The notes under the pieces were generated by a model, which searched no databases, was not told where the DNA came from, and saw nothing but the letters and a program-made list of their open reading frames with translations. A stretch of DNA of 64,000 bases from Stramonita haemastoma (lineage: Eukaryota; Mollusca; Gastropoda; Neogastropoda; Muricidae). The stretch spans positions 78,438,887 through 78,502,886 of the forward strand of contig CM060318.1 of NCBI GenBank assembly GCA_030674155.1, given 5' to 3'. Made by a program: the position numbers and the translations under genes. Shown in pieces: positions 46,784 through 60,792 of this stretch; position 1 is the first letter of the stretch, and each line of letters starts with the position of its first letter.

Positions 46784-47572
46784 GAGGATGCATGCATACA
46801 TGCTGTGCGTGTATGCGTGCATGCCACTATTGTGTCATGGACAGATTCATATGTGTCATATGCACATATTTGCATACATGTGCTTGTATGCAGACACCTG
46901 TGTGTATTTGGCCACTGACTGTTACAGAAACTATGTCTGTGGGTTAGTAGAAAGCTGTTGTGTATTATGGGCAGACATTTTACTACCACACAAACCTAGG
47001 TGTTTGAGGAAGAAAGAAGCGTTTGAGGGATATGAAGTTTTTTCCCCAAGGTGTACGAAACAGCTGACCATTGTGCATTTACGTCAACTTTTAAGATATT
47101 CATACTTGTTAGTTTCCATCCATTTTTTGAGATAACAAAAATAACATCATGATGTACAGTTTGTATACTTTTATACAAGGATGTGTATTCATGTACATAC
47201 TATAGCACACAAGCTCAACATTGAGCTTGAAAGGAGGCAGAGAGTGTGGAAATGATGTGTGCATGGCTGGTGAATCAAGGGGCTATGTTTATCATCATCA
47301 AATCTATTCAATCAAACTATTCCCATGCCAGTAGGGTAAGGAATATACCCTTTAGAGTGTGATAAGAAAGCAAATATCCGTCACAAATTTCCCCTTCCCC
47401 TTTTTTTCATGTTGGATAAAATCATCCTAACATCATGTACAATGGCAATACCGTTGATGCATAGCATGGTCATAGTTTTATTGATTTTGCTTGTTGTTTA
47501 CTTATACATTCAAAGCACATAGTACACCAGTACCCAGTCATGCATTATTATGAAGAGTTAATTATTATTATA

Positions 47573-47720
47573 ATTTTTTAAGATAATTCATATCATTCGT
47601 GGTAATGATTAGGTCTCCCATAAAAAAATTATGAAACCACGGAGACACAATTTGTTTTTTTTTTTTTTTTAAAAGATAATTCATATCATTTGTGGTAATG
47701 ATTAGGTCTCCCATAAAAAA
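47573..47720 (+). repeat. Tandem duplication in the 3' UTR
   Basis: Two copies of agataattcatatcattcgt, ggtaatgattaggtctccca and taaaaaaa, about 100 bp apart. Confidence 0.88.
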
Positions 47721-48379
47721 AATCAAACCAATCTTTTTACGTAGCCAAAATTTACAAAAGAAAAAGAAGACATATCATAACAAGTCTTTGTAAAAATGAT
47801 TTTTATTGTACCAGAAGTATATGTAGTATATATAAATTTAAAAAACTTTTTTCTCCTGTGTCACATAACATTTATATTTTGTATAATATTTCGTAAAAAT
47901 AATATCTAATGGGTAACTTTTGAGGGAGGATTTCAATTTTTGTGTCAAGAGTATGTGTACAAAACTTTTAAATATATTTGTCCAGTGGAGTTTTTATTTA
48001 TCTATTTATTTGTTTATATATTTTTGTGCCGTTGTTTTCACGAATTTATCATTAAAATGACATCTGCAGTTCAGTTGTAGTCCTGTTAATTTTCCCGGCT
48101 TCAAAATTTGGTTTGTTCCACTTAACTTCTCTCCTCTTCTCTTCTCTCTCTCTCTCTATCTCTCTCTCATCTCTCTCTATCTGTCTTCTCTCTCGTCTCT
48201 ATCTTCTCTACCTCCTTCTACTTCTATCTACGTACTTCTGTCTGTCTCTCTCTTCTCTCTCTCTCTCTCTCTCTACTATCTCTCTCTCTACCTACTCTCC
48301 TACTCTACTACCTCCTCCTCCTCTCTTCTCTCTCCTTCCTCCTGTCTGTGATTGACTATTGACTCTATCATTTACTTTT

Positions 48380-48590
48380 CCTCTGACTATAGATGTTCAC
48401 GTATAAAATAAAGCTACAACATCAATCATGTAGGATTTCATTGACATCATGCGGCAAGGTAGACAGTAAGGCATGCTTTGTGTTCCTCTGACTATAGATT
48501 GGGTTCAGTATAAAGATAAAGCAAAACATCAAAATCATGTGAGGATTTCAGTGGACGATGAGGGAAGGGAGACAAGTAAGGCATGGCATG
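48380..48590 (+). repeat. Tandem duplication of about 105 bp with many one-base gaps
   Basis: cctctgactatagat... aaaataaagctacaacatca and aatcatgtaggatttcattg in the first copy match ataaagcaaaacatcaaaat and catgtgaggatttcagtgga in the second, with scattered single-base differences in length. Confidence 0.85.
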
Positions 48591-48994
48591 GTTGTCAGAG
48601 GCGTTTGCTTACAGTACCAGTAGGTTTTTCACAACACAACGGGCAGCTTTCGGATTGTTGAGTTTATTTTCATTATTTTGTGTTTTGAATTATGTGCAAT
48701 GTACTTGTTGATATGTATATTGAAGCTGTCATTTAAAAACAAAAACAAATCTTGTTGTTTTTATTATTGAATGCATTGAAGCATTTCTATTATGTGCTTT
48801 TTTTTTTTCTTTGGTTCTACATGTAAACATGTTTTGTTGTTTTTGTTGTTGGTTGTTGTTGTTTTTTACGAAAACCCCCAACAAAACAACCAGGATATTA
48901 AATTGATCTTTACAACACACACATGGTGTAATTTGTTAATAACAGTGACACAAGAAGAAAATGGTAACGATGATTTGTAGTTTGGTGATGCAAA

Positions 48995-49000
48995 AATAAA
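48995..49000 (+). promoter_or_regulatory. Candidate poly(A) signal AATAAA
   Basis: AATAAA is followed within 60 bases by GT- and T-rich sequence (atgatgtagtcaatatgtg, then a T run). It would give a 3' UTR of about 2.7 kb for the neurabin gene. Confidence 0.35.
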
Positions 49001-51185
49001 ATGTATACATGTATGATGTAGTCAATATGTGTATTACTTTTTTTTTTTACAAAGTATATTCCAGTTACTTTTTAAAGATTTTAGAAGACAACCATATGCA
49101 TTAATTATCACTAAATGAAATTGCAAACCAGATACTTTTGTCAGGAATCAAAGGAGGTAGTTTTAAGAACACATGGCAGATGTTCATGATTGTTAGCTCT
49201 CCAGTCACTTTGTGTTTGATTGTTCACTGTGTAGAGAATGTGACACGAAAGCTTGTTTATCGTGTGAATGGATAGTTGTTAGACTTCTTACAATACGAGC
49301 AGACATTGCCTTTCCCACGTCTGGTGAATCCTAGAATATTTTCATACAGGTCTGGTCCAAGCTGGATTGTTTTACTTCATGTTTGTGTGGTGGTGTAGAA
49401 TCATCCTGGGGATATTGCGCTGAAAATATTTACGCAGAAAATATTATACTACATGTGCCTAGCTGAACTGATACTGTCAGTGTTTGATCTGTTTGTGTGT
49501 GTGAGTAGGGAGAGAGGAGGAGAACTGAGAGTCCTCACTTGCATAGTTGTTCACATATACACAGGTTAATACAATTGTTTTTGGTTGGTGCACATGAGCA
49601 CACATTCACATGCACTTCTTCGATGTCTGACTTGACCTGCTTATCCTTGTTCATGTGTTCAAGATTATATAGCATGTTGTTCTAGGGAATGTTTGTGAAT
49701 CTGTGTATGTATGTACTCTACATACATACTTGTAGGTTTATCTCTATGTGTACTGATTAAGTACACATGCAGGGATTCAGTGTTCATGGTGTGTCATGTG
49801 TGTTTGCGTGCGTACATGTTGTGTGTGTGCAAGCATCCAGTTTGTAGCATCTTTGAGAAGTTTTTGTGTTTGTTTTATTTTCGTTAAAAATTATTTTTTT
49901 TTTAAAGAATTGGGAATGGTGTAGGTAACCCAGAGAAGGTCTGGCTCTCTTTTCCTTTTCACATTATTTCTCTGAATCTTTGACAGTTCTTGAATGGTTG
50001 CATCGTTACAAAATAGTATGACAAAACTTAGAAATTTATGAGCATCACATGATTAGTTGTGTTTGCTCACTTGGTCAATGTCCTGTCTTCACCCCCACCT
50101 CTTCTTTACATTGTTGTTTTGTTTTGTTTAAGATCATGTCATTTTTTGTGTTGTTCTCTTTTTCCTCTCCCTCCCTCCCTCCTTTACACAAATTTAAGTG
50201 TTCTGCTTATTCCTTTTAAAAAAGTGATTTTTCTATTATTTATTTTATTATTTTTTTTTATTATTATTAAATTAGTTTTCAAGTCTTTAAAGTTGTTTTT
50301 TTATATGATGGGCAAAGTGTGTTGAGAAAACTGTATTTCCTGTATTTAGTGCCGTGAAGCTTTGTGGAGGCAGATGTGTGGTCATGAGGAAGTGAGGTAC
50401 CATACTTACCAGGTTCCTGACAAGACCAGTACAGAGAGAGGCAGATAAAGTGAGGAGCACAATCACATCAACGTCAAACAGTATTATCTGCATTCGGTCC
50501 GATTCATCTCCTCAATTGTGTCAATTCAGGGACAGAACATAGAAGGCAATTTTTTTTTCTAGCTGTAAAGATGGTGAGGTATAAGCCATATAACATTATC
50601 TTATCATTTAATGAGCTTATTGTTTGAAGATGGCAATTATACTGTATGCGATTTGTCTTAGGGAGAATCTTTTTTTGTTGTTTTTTGTTGGCTATTTTTT
50701 TAACGTTGCACTTGAATCAAGAAACAGTCTTGTCATTGTCCATGCATTACATATCAGTAGCATGAAATATGGGCTTCTTCAAAGGGCTTGTTGTTATGGC
50801 TTTATATCATTTAAAAAAAATCAAGTGTGTCAGTATATTTTACTGATGATATCACCCATACTTTAGAATTTATTATTGGAACAACCATTGAATCATTTCA
50901 GTATTTGGAAAAAGACTGCATCAGGTTTGATGTACTAGTTAGTGCAGGATTGTCATAAATGTGGGGTAAGGGTAATGAAGGGGGGGGGGGGGTTGTTTTT
51001 GTTTACTTATATTGTTGGTTAGATCTACCAATATGATCAAAATGTGTTCAGGTCATTGGTATTGTATGTGGTTACAATAATGATTGTGTAAATGAATCAC
51101 CACCCCCATCTTCCCATTTCTTTTATCCCCATACATCAAATTTGGACCAATGATTGATTAAGTGGAAAGTAAGTGGTGTGTGTGT

Positions 51186-51243
<58 letters not shown>

Positions 51244-51951
51244 TGAGAGAGAGACATGTAGAATTGCACAATTAATTTTTTTTTTAAAAAGAGAGAATAT
51301 GTATGATAGATTTAACCCCAGTTAATGATAGTGAATATTTGTCCTTCTTCACGGTTTTTATGTTTCAGGACATGATTGCTTCATTTAGCTAACTTTTGTA
51401 TGGTGCTGTTTGGGAGATAAGAAATAATTCCATGTCCCCCTTTGAAACTGTATTCAATGGCAAAGCCAAGGTGACCTTGGAAACGGATTTACTTGAAAAG
51501 TAAATGACTGACTTGGCTAAAGAATGAAACAGCGATGACTGCCATTACACCATTAAAAATAGACTAAAGCTCAATTTTTATGACATTTGGGGTTTGGATT
51601 TTAACATTAAATAAATCTATATGCTGTTTCATGTTAAATCATTTCTGTTGTTATTACTCTTTTGAAACCATAACAGCTCAAACTGCTAGTTTTTCTCCCT
51701 AAAATATGCAAAGTCTTTTCACATAGGAAAATTAAAAAAAACAAAAAAAAAACAGTGCTCATATCCCTTTTTCAGTGACGTGACACAATACAAGGTGTTG
51801 TAATTTTTCTACGTTTATTTTCAATTGCTGGTGGACTTTATTGGCATTGTGCTCATTATGGTACAAAGATATTTTGATAGAATATTTTTAGTGCGTCTGA
51901 ATATGAATAGTCATGTTTGAAATGAAATGACAAAACTGTTATTCATCTTGT

Positions 51952-51957
51952 AATAAA
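51952..51957 (+). promoter_or_regulatory. Candidate distal poly(A) signal AATAAA
   Basis: AATAAA is followed by a GT-rich element (ttggtgttgcatatgt) about 25 bases on. It would give a 3' UTR near 5.6 kb. Long 3' UTRs are common in neuronal scaffold genes, but this is only an inference from the hexamer and context. Confidence 0.3.
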
Positions 51958-52129
51958 GTATAAACGTACATGTTCAATATTGGTGTTGCATATGTAATCT
52001 GAATGCAAGCGAGAGAGTGATTGTTGAAAAATGCATGTTTAAGACTTAACAACACAAGCATGTTGTATTTGACAAATTCTGCAGAAAAAGCCATTTTTGT
52101 CAGGAAATTCAAATAAACATTCAGTTTTG

Positions 52130-52235
52130 CCCTGTTCCTTTGCTAGAGCTCTGGGTTCATCAGTGGTGAGATTTTTGTGTGTGCAACCATTTTTTCACCC
52201 ACCATTTAGGTAACTGCATCCTGACTTTGGGGATA
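52130..52235 (+). repeat. Interspersed repeat family D fragment
   Basis: ctttgctagagctctgggtt, catcagtggtgagatttttg and accatttaggtaactgcatc. Confidence 0.7.
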
Positions 52236-52857
52236 GACATGCAAATAACACAACAGGTACAACACAGGTGGCAAATGCAACTTGCTTTTCCTGAGATTCC
52301 AAAGGCAACATATCAGTGGAGTTTTACAAAAACATCTAAGTAAAGAGGACTGTGTGCATGTTTCTTGAAGTTGGACCAGTTAGGAACTCTGACATCAGCC
52401 ATTTTAAATGGCTGTGCATGAGAAACAGACGGCTCATAAAATGGCTCATGTAGCCAATGTCATTTCAAAATTTAAATGAAGAAGAGTTTTTGGCAGCTTG
52501 ATCATAGGATTGTGCTCTAATATTTTATAACAAATATGGGAAGGTCAGAGTAGTTTGTAAGAATGGTCAAACAGGTAGGAGTGATTTTCCGAAAAGCAGA
52601 AGTTGGCTTGCTGGTCAGACCATCCACTGCGATTCGCTCCTACACACTGACATTGCACATCATCATGGCTGTATGTGCTCATGGCAGTGCAGGGGCACTA
52701 ACTTCCATAACTATACACCATCACCTGAAACATGTGCATGCGTGCATTCATGCATGTATATGCTGCACATATTCTCTCTCTCTCTCTCTCTGGCAGAGGG
52801 TTCAAGATGAAGATGGTGAGAGATATGCCCTAACACACACACACACACACACACAGA

Positions 52858-53232
52858 GGGGAACAGGATAGCCTAGTGGTCAGAACATTGCGATCGCAAT
52901 TTGACGACCTGGGTTCGATTCCCGTTCAAGGAGATTTTTCTCCTGGAGTTAACATCAGTGCTGACTCCACTCTCCTCAAAAGTCCTTCGGATGAGACTAT
53001 AAATCGAGGACCTGTGTGCAAATGCAGGCAGAACATCTTGTGCACACGCTAAATCCTGTTCCACTTTTTGCGCACACGCTAAATCCTGTTCCACTTTCAT
53101 GCTGGAGGGAACAGATGACAAGATTGACAAAACTGCATACACACGGGGATTGGATGTAAAAAAGCACACCCGTGCTTATTCCATTATCCTCGATATGAAA
53201 GAATAAAATAAATAAAAGAATAAGATAAATAA
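52858..53232 (+). mobile_element. SINE family A, full-length copy
   Basis: tRNA-like head (ggatagcctagtggtcaga A box; ggttcgattcc B box), then a body with tttctcctggagttaacatc, aaaagtccttcggatgagac and cagaacatcttg, a tail with aaaaaagcacacccgtgctt, and an A/T-rich end of AATAAA-type repeats. A 26-bp segment (cgctaaatcctgttccactt...) is duplicated inside. It is the best copy for a family consensus together with 27162-27505. Confidence 0.88.
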
Positions 53233-53345
53233 AATAAATAAAATAGAACACACACACACACACACACAACACACACACACACACACACACACACATCTTC
53301 CTTGATTTATTCACCAAACACAGATGCTAAATACCTGGCTCTGCT

Positions 53346-53570
53346 CTGGGGACAGGACAGCCTGGTGGTCAGAGCATTGTGCCTATGATCTGATCATGAT
53401 CAGGTTCAAACCCAGGTTTGAGCCACCCCCAAGACACTCATTCAAGGGGATTTTTGCCCTGGAGAAGCAGTGCCAACTCCACTGCCCCTGGAAGTCCTTC
53501 TGGTGAGACTATAAGCTGAGCTGAGGCCCTGCATGCAGAGCATATTGAGCACACATTAAGTCCATAGATG
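53346..53570 (+). mobile_element. SINE family A, head and body fragment
   Basis: Begins ctggggacaggacagcctgg and carries the ggggatttttgccctggaga and gaagtccttctggtgagact blocks. The tail is missing. Confidence 0.7.
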
Positions 53571-53765
53571 AGCATATACATAGAGAAAGAAAGAAGAAAC
53601 AAACCAGAATGATTTTTGAAAAAAATTAAGGAATTTTGGGTTCGAGTGGGAGGAGGGTTATTTTGTTTTACTTTTAAAATGTTTCTTTTCGTTGACAACC
53701 AAATCATCGATATTGAAAATAGGAAAAAAAAAAAAAAGAAAAAAAAAAAGGCTTTCCTTTCGTCA

Positions 53766-53784
53766 TGAAAAAAGACAAAAGTAA
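53766..53784 (-). terminator. RNA polymerase III terminator of the tRNA-Gly gene
   Basis: On the minus strand two T runs (TTTT and TTTTTT) lie within about 20 bases after the tRNA 3' end, the usual Pol III stop signal. Confidence 0.7.
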
Positions 53785-53786
53785 CG

Positions 53787-53857
53787 TGCATCGACCGGGA
53801 ATCGAACCCGGGTCACCCGCGTGGCAGGCGAGTATTCTACCACTAGACCACCGATGC
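53787..53857 (-). tRNA. trnG-GCC: tRNA-Gly (anticodon GCC)
   Basis: Read on the minus strand this is a 71-nt cloverleaf: acceptor stem GCATCGG pairing with TCGATGC (one G-T pair), A box TGGTCTAGTGG, anticodon loop CTGCCAC with GCC, T arm with B box GGTTCGATTCC, discriminator A, no encoded CCA. It closely matches the standard animal tRNA-Gly(GCC). Just downstream on the minus strand, ACTTTTGTCTTTTTT provides Pol III terminators. Unlike the SINE heads nearby, every stem is intact, so it is probably a functional gene. Confidence 0.95.
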
Positions 53858-54137
53858 TTCTGGTTAAGTGGCAAAACTTTGCACTTATTAGTAATGCAAA
53901 TGTATAACTTCGGCTAGCGTAAGTTACTTTCCATGTGGAAACAGCAACCTGGATAGGCTTGACTTGTTCCTGACACTGCATACACTGCCCCTGTCAGTTA
54001 TTGTGGAAGGGGGAGGGGAGTTAGCTGACCACAAGATTGAATACAGTCTGAAATCGCCCCCCCCCCCCCCCCCCAAAAAAAAAAAAAAAAGAGAAAAAGA
54101 AAGTTCTCACAATGGGGAGTTCTTTTCTTCTTCTTTT

Positions 54138-54240
54138 TTTTTTTTGTACATTGAGGATAATGGAATAAACTTTCGTTTGCTTTTTTGCACCCAGTCCCCG
54201 TGTGTATGCTGTTTTGTATATATTGTCATCTGTTCAATAT
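54138..54240 (-). mobile_element. SINE family A tail fragment, minus strand
   Basis: Reverse of the family tail: tacattgaggataatggaat, tgcacccagtccccgtgtgt and atattgtcatctgttc. Confidence 0.65.
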
Positions 54241-54754
54241 ACCATCTGGAAATAAAAATTTGATTTGATTTGACTTGTTCTGATAAAGGAGACACCCCCC
54301 CCCCCCCTCCCCTCCCCCAACACTGGGGTTTTTTTTGTTTTGTTTTTTAAACAAAGTAGAAAAAAAGTTTTCATTTCGTCATGAAAAAGAGCAAAAACAA
54401 TGTGCCTGAGATGTGATTTGAGAATGTACTCAATCCTGTGATCAATTTCTCTGTTTTTTGGTGGCAAAGTAGACACAGAGTTGTGTGTCAGGTTTTGAAG
54501 AGGGTTGTTTATCAGGAGTTCAGCATTATTATTATTTTTTTTAATAAGTAATTGTAAAATTTGTAGGTTGTGGGTGGGTGGGTGGACTGTAGATGTGTGA
54601 ATGATGATGGTGTGGAACAGTGTGATTGTGTTCCACTGTTGTTCTGACCTAAGTCTCTTTTTGTTGTTGTGCATAGGTGTTGTATGATGGGGGGAGGGGG
54701 GGGGGGGGTGATGGGAAGGTGCTTGGGTGATGGGAGGGTGCGTCTTTTCTTTTA

Positions 54755-54895
54755 TTTTCAGGATAATGTGCTTTTCTTCTTTTTTTTACATCCAGTCCCC
54801 TTATGTAGTTTTGTAAATTCTGTCATCCATTCCCACTGGCACACAATGGCCTACTCTTCCGAAAAAAAGGAACAGGTTTTTAACATGTGGGCAAG
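54755..54895 (-). mobile_element. SINE family A tail fragment, minus strand
   Basis: ttttattttcaggataatgt, tacatccagtccccttatgt and cccactggcacacaatggcc in reverse orientation. Confidence 0.65.
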
Positions 54896-55112
54896 GTGAT
54901 CTTATGGGAGGGGGGGGGGGGGGGGAAGCTGCATACACAAAAATGTCACTGTTGGTGAACCTCACAGTTGTAGCTGAGAAATGACTGCCCCTCCAAATAA
55001 AAAGCCACAAAATAGCCCCAAACAACCCCCCCCCCCAAAAAAACAACAACAACAACAAACAAACCTCCCTTCTCCTGGTTTTCCCCAAAGTCAGTATGCA
55101 GCTACCTTAATT

Positions 55113-55360
55113 AAAGTTAAAGTCTGTCCCGAGCCTAAGGCTCATCAGGCCGGTGCTTATCCCGGTTTCTGTGGCATTAAGCGACTGAGAGTCATAGACT
55201 CCCCCTGGATAGGACGCCAGTCTATCGCAGGGTTAACCTCCAACACAAGGTTGGTACCCCTTTTACACTTGGGTGGGGTGAGAAAATAGCCGTAAAGTGC
55301 CTTTTCCAAGGGCACAACGCCATAGCCGAAAACTGGGATCGAACCCGCAACCTTTAGACT
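55113..55360 (-). mobile_element. SINE family B, truncated in the tRNA head
   Basis: The body is almost identical to 3939-4224, but the sequence stops after the B box region (GGTTGCGGGTTCGATCCCAG on the minus strand) and runs into a family-D fragment. The head's A box half is missing. Confidence 0.85.
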
Positions 55361-56198
55361 GTTTGTGCCCACCATTAAGGTAGCCGCATTCCGACTTTGG
55401 GGATTAAAACTGTATGGAATAAGTGACAGACACAGAAAACCTCCACTGCATAGGTTGATGAGATGTGTGGGGAGTTCTCACATCAAGTTTTTACCCCTTG
55501 CTGCATCCCAAACATTTTCTGGCTTATCACAAGTTGTATCTCAAGTGCTGTGGTTGAAACGATTTTGTCTGGTGATTTTTGCAGCTTGAGTACTTGACCC
55601 CACCATTATCTGGTAGATACACAAGTCAGAGGTCATTTCTTGTATCTCTCCTCAAGGATACATTTCCTCTCATGATTTTCACTACTCTCTTGTCTATCTT
55701 TTCTAGTGGGTCACAGTGTTTTTGATTAGGTGAAGTAGTTGGATGATAGGATCTCTGGACACTATCTGCAAACCCAGGCTTTGTAAAGTTCAGGGGTAAC
55801 AATTTGACAGCACTTGGAAGGTTAACAGGGCATTTTGCCCATTTTCTTTTTGGTTAGTGTATGTGTAGAGAGGCTTCTGCATTGATTTATTTTGGTAATT
55901 TATGGATAATAGTAAGATTGTTAAAAGAAGGAAATGAACAAAAATCCCATCATCCATGTTAGCGCTGTGTAGTAAGAGGAATCAATATAATACCAATAAT
56001 CTGAAAACAGTATACTGTGTTAACAGAAAAAAAGGGAAAAAAATTGCTTTAACGTCTCAACATACACATCACTCAAAAGCACTTGTCAACCTCCATAATG
56101 TGAGTAGCAATAATAATCACTAAACAAAGCTTGGAATCTTTGATCTATACCTGTGTGTGAGTGAACTGCACATCTGAGAGTGAACAAATATTGACTAT

Positions 56199-56255
<57 letters not shown>

Positions 56256-56887
56256 AATAAACCAAATCATCAAACACACACATTTTGATATACATCTTTT
56301 TAATACAGGCAACAAATCATAACAACAGAAACATCACAATAAGTATTGCACAAACTTGAAACACACCAGGACAAAATGGCCACAGCTCCTTCCAATTTCT
56401 CACCCACCCACCTACCCACCCACCCACAACCCTTCTTCACCTTCACAACCAGCCTCCCCATTTGTGCTATAGTCCATGCCTTAGTTCTCAGTATACCAAG
56501 CAGCCACATTTACCTCTCCATAAACATTGTTCACATGACATGAGCGTAGTTGATTGATGAACGTATTCACTATTCTCTTCTACACATGCACAGAGGGACA
56601 AAGCAGCTGGAAGCCCTCTTGTCTTTGGCACAAACGTCATGTCAAAGGCTTAAAGGTTCTCCATACTTTCAAGGTTTAAAGTAATCTCCTACATCGGGTA
56701 AGGAAAATAGAGCTTCCCTTTCATTCACATTAATCTCTTTCGCTCAGTTTTGTGGGGGCTTTTTTCTCCACATCAGACATAAAAAATACTGAGATGATGA
56801 AAAATGCTGATTCTGACAATGTGACTAATTGGACATACTGCATAAGACTTTTTTTTATGAGAGAAGAACAGTTATTCATGATATTCA

Positions 56888-56891
<4 letters not shown>

Positions 56892-56967
<76 letters not shown>

Positions 56968-56995
56968 TGTGAGAGAGAGAGAGAGAGAGAGAGGG
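56892..56995. repeat. (TG)n then (GA)n
   Basis: A TG tract to 56965 followed by GAGA to about 56993. Confidence 0.93.
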
Positions 56996-59651
56996 GGGAG
57001 GGAGGGGGCAGGTTGATGGAGAAGCATAAATAGTTGAACATACATGAAGACCTTGTAATTTCCACATCAGTTTTTTCCTTACACAACCTCTCTTCACAAT
57101 CTTTTTCTTTCGCTGAAGCTTTATTACAACTATCATTTCATCCTTTCATCCTTACTCTTTCAAAGTTGCTAAAACACACATCCCCAGGTGAAACAAAGTA
57201 CAAATACTAATAAATAAACACTTCTTTTATAAGAGGGGATGAATCCCTGGGTGCTGACATGTTTCAATAAGTGGATATTAACATAAGAGCTTTTTTGGAG
57301 GTAAGTTGCTGACTGAATCTTAGATTACACAGTTGCATAGTAGGGCTTTTCGATACACAACACATTAAAATTTTTTATCAAAGAATTAGATTTTTGCAAT
57401 GATTTTCTTGTTGCACACCTTAGAATTACTAGTGCAGTTTTCATATGTGGTTGTGTGTAAAGATATATGAGGGGTTTCCTTTTATTCTGGCCAAACCCCC
57501 TTTCCCCTACCCCCAAAAAGAAAACCCCAACCCAACCACCCCTCTCCCCAAAACAACAAAACAAAGTGTGTCAAAGCTGACTTTAAAAACTGAATAAAGA
57601 AATAGTCTTGAGCAGAATTTCATGGTACCTTTGTTCACTGCCAAATAATTTAATTGATTTGACTGATTATCAGAAAAAATGACCTTTCATTACGTGAGTG
57701 ATAGAAGAGTCTGCATATTTGTAAGAAGACTGTCTGAAATTGTTAAGAGACACAGACAGACCAATACTGAACAATCAAAATGCCTTTGCATCTCATTGCC
57801 ACTGCAGTTGTGGTATTTTGTTCTCTGTTTTTGTTTCTGAAAACATCTGCACCTGTCTCACAATATCCTCAAGTTGCCATGTGCTGATATCATTTGTGAC
57901 ACTGGTCGTTAGTGTTTTCATGTGAAGAACTTTGTAAAAAAAACAACCCCAAAACTGCAGAATAAATCAATGATAAATTAGAAATAAAAAGGTTTAATTT
58001 CATACTACCACATACGATCACAACTAACCATTCTTTATCAGAAAAACAGAGAAAATAAGCAGGCTAAAAAGTTATCAGATTGGAATAAGTACATGTTTGT
58101 AACTGTAAGAATCACTGAAAGAACCTGTACAGATATTCTTTTTCTTTCTGAAAAAGACATCTTTGTTTTGTATATAAAAAGCTAACTATAAAAAAGGTTT
58201 AAAAAATCTCCAGTCAAGCTTATCATTTTGTATCCTACTGAAGTTGCCTCAGCTAGTTTAGTCTTCAAGCCTCAGACAAATGTAAAGAACAAAAACAAGG
58301 AATGCCCCTAGATCTCAATTTCTAAGACAGGAATTCAGCGAGATATAGCCCCAAAATACAAACAAACTCAAAAAGCAAGCACAAACAACAAAACATGCAC
58401 ACAGTGAAGCATCTTTAGCAAGTGGCGTATTTTCCTTTGTATCCTTGATAAAGAATGTACAGAAAAACAGAGTTACCTTTATTGTACAATAGACTTGAGT
58501 ACGATGGCTGTTTTGGGGAATTGGTATGACAAACTATACAAGTGTCAGTTATAAATGTTTATTATTTCACAGTACTTTTAGTTGAGTGGTCACAAGTACA
58601 GTCTATTCCACAGCAGTTAATTTAGTTAATTATAGCATGGCCGACCTCAGTGGTCACCGTACGGTTAATGTCAAGGAAGATTAGAACCACTGTCAAACCT
58701 CCAATGTCAAACCAAATTAGAGTGAAGATCATATCTGAGAGAGGAAGGAAAATCTTTCAGAAAAAATGTACACATCAAAATAATAAGCACCATGGCACAT
58801 AACTTACACCTCCACATTTCTCACCTGAGGATGTAAAAAAAAAAAAAAAAACCCAACAAAAAACCCCCATAAGTACCAAAAAAAAATCATTTAAAAAGAA
58901 ATAGAATGTACAGAGCAAATACAAAAATGCTTAGGAGCAATACTTCTATATTTACTAGTGTTAAGAATGAACTACAAAAGTATTTATTTAAACTTTTGAG
59001 AATTTTTTAATCAGCTACAGATAAACTACTCTGAGATACAATATACCAAGCAGAAAACAAAAATCCATGTCCCAAACCCTAGAGATCTGTCCCCTCTTAA
59101 AAAAACAACCACCACCACCCCAAAACCCCAACAATACAAAAAACCCTAATCAAATAAGTCACCTTACACACTTACAAAGAGAATGGACACACAACCAACT
59201 ACCAAAAAAAAAGTAACAACAAACTTTCAACACAGAATTTCCAGTAGCAGAGATGACAATTTATTCTGAAAGAAGCCTCTGCACCCCCCACCCCCCTCTC
59301 CCAACCACCACCCTCCTCTCCCAAGAGTTTGTTCTGTAAGTTTCTACACAGATTCTTGTACCAAAGACTCTTTGTTCTTTCCCCCAAAAGCATCACTTAA
59401 CTCAGGAAATCAGTGATCAGCTTGCCAAATCAATGCACATAACTTAAAGAAGTGGAGTGACACTCATGTGTGTGCCTGCACACACGCACAAAAAATGCAC
59501 AAACACACATAAACGGATGAGTGCGCGTTCATACACAGGCCTCACTGATGCACACGCTTGCATGCATGTACACACACATGTAGATAACCAGAAAGAGGAT
59601 TGGCAAATACAAAAGGAAGCAAAGGCTGGATGGAAGGAGGAGGGGGGGGGG

Positions 59652-59965
<314 letters not shown>

Positions 59966-60690
59966 TTATATAGGCGAAAAAAATGTACCCTCTTCAAATA
60001 AAAAAGTCCATCATTATACGCGAGTTACTTCAAATCCACATAAAAAGAATTCCATTAGTAAACCAGTTTCATTTTCAATTTCCAAACTGATGGACTTTGA
60101 TATTTTCAAACTGATAATTTTTAAAATCATAAACATGCTCATGTCATTAGAAATCTTTCCAAAAAAAAAGGACCATATATGTAATGTAATGTGTGTTGAT
60201 AACATGTAATGGAACTCTTGTTTTTAAAAGATTGCAATGATGGCTACAAAACAGTGTTATTGGTGGTGGTATGCTAAATACTTTTCAGTGCACTGTGCAA
60301 TGCAGAACGTAGATAACCATGTTTGTATATATACCAAGTTATGAGCTTTTTTTTATATGGGAATTCATACTGAAGACAATTCAGTTTAGCGCTTGCAGTA
60401 AAAGAACTCTACAGAGAGCCAAGAAAGCAGCATAAATTGACTTGAAAAAAAAAGAAGACAAACTTTCTTGTATTTTTTTCACTGTTCTTGTTTTTAAAGT
60501 TATGAGAGTGAACTGATCTTTAAATGTATGGATTTTTTTTAAGTCCGAGTAAATATATCATACAAACACTTACAGGCTTTCACACATGCACACACACACA
60601 CACACAACTGACAGTCTACATCTACCTCAAACTTTCTACCACAAGTTTGTCTAAAATCACTTAATGTGAATAGACTATAAACTGAAGATC

Positions 60691-60792
<102 letters not shown>

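Larger units (their letters stand above)
46325..52000 (+). other. Probable neurabin 3' UTR grading into intergenic DNA
   Basis: AT-rich sequence without a coding signal follows the stop codon. It contains a (TG)n at 46707-46779, two tandem duplications (47573-47720 and 48380-48590), a (CT)-rich stretch at 48123-48345 and a (TG)n at 51180-51242. AATAAA hexamers at 48407, 48995 and 51952 are possible ends. No ORF here shows homology or codon structure. Where the transcript ends cannot be decided from the sequence. Confidence 0.5.

Noticed and set aside
52858..52930. tRNA gene at the start of the SINE-A copy
   Set aside because: A and B boxes only; no proper acceptor stem, and the same head occurs in many copies.
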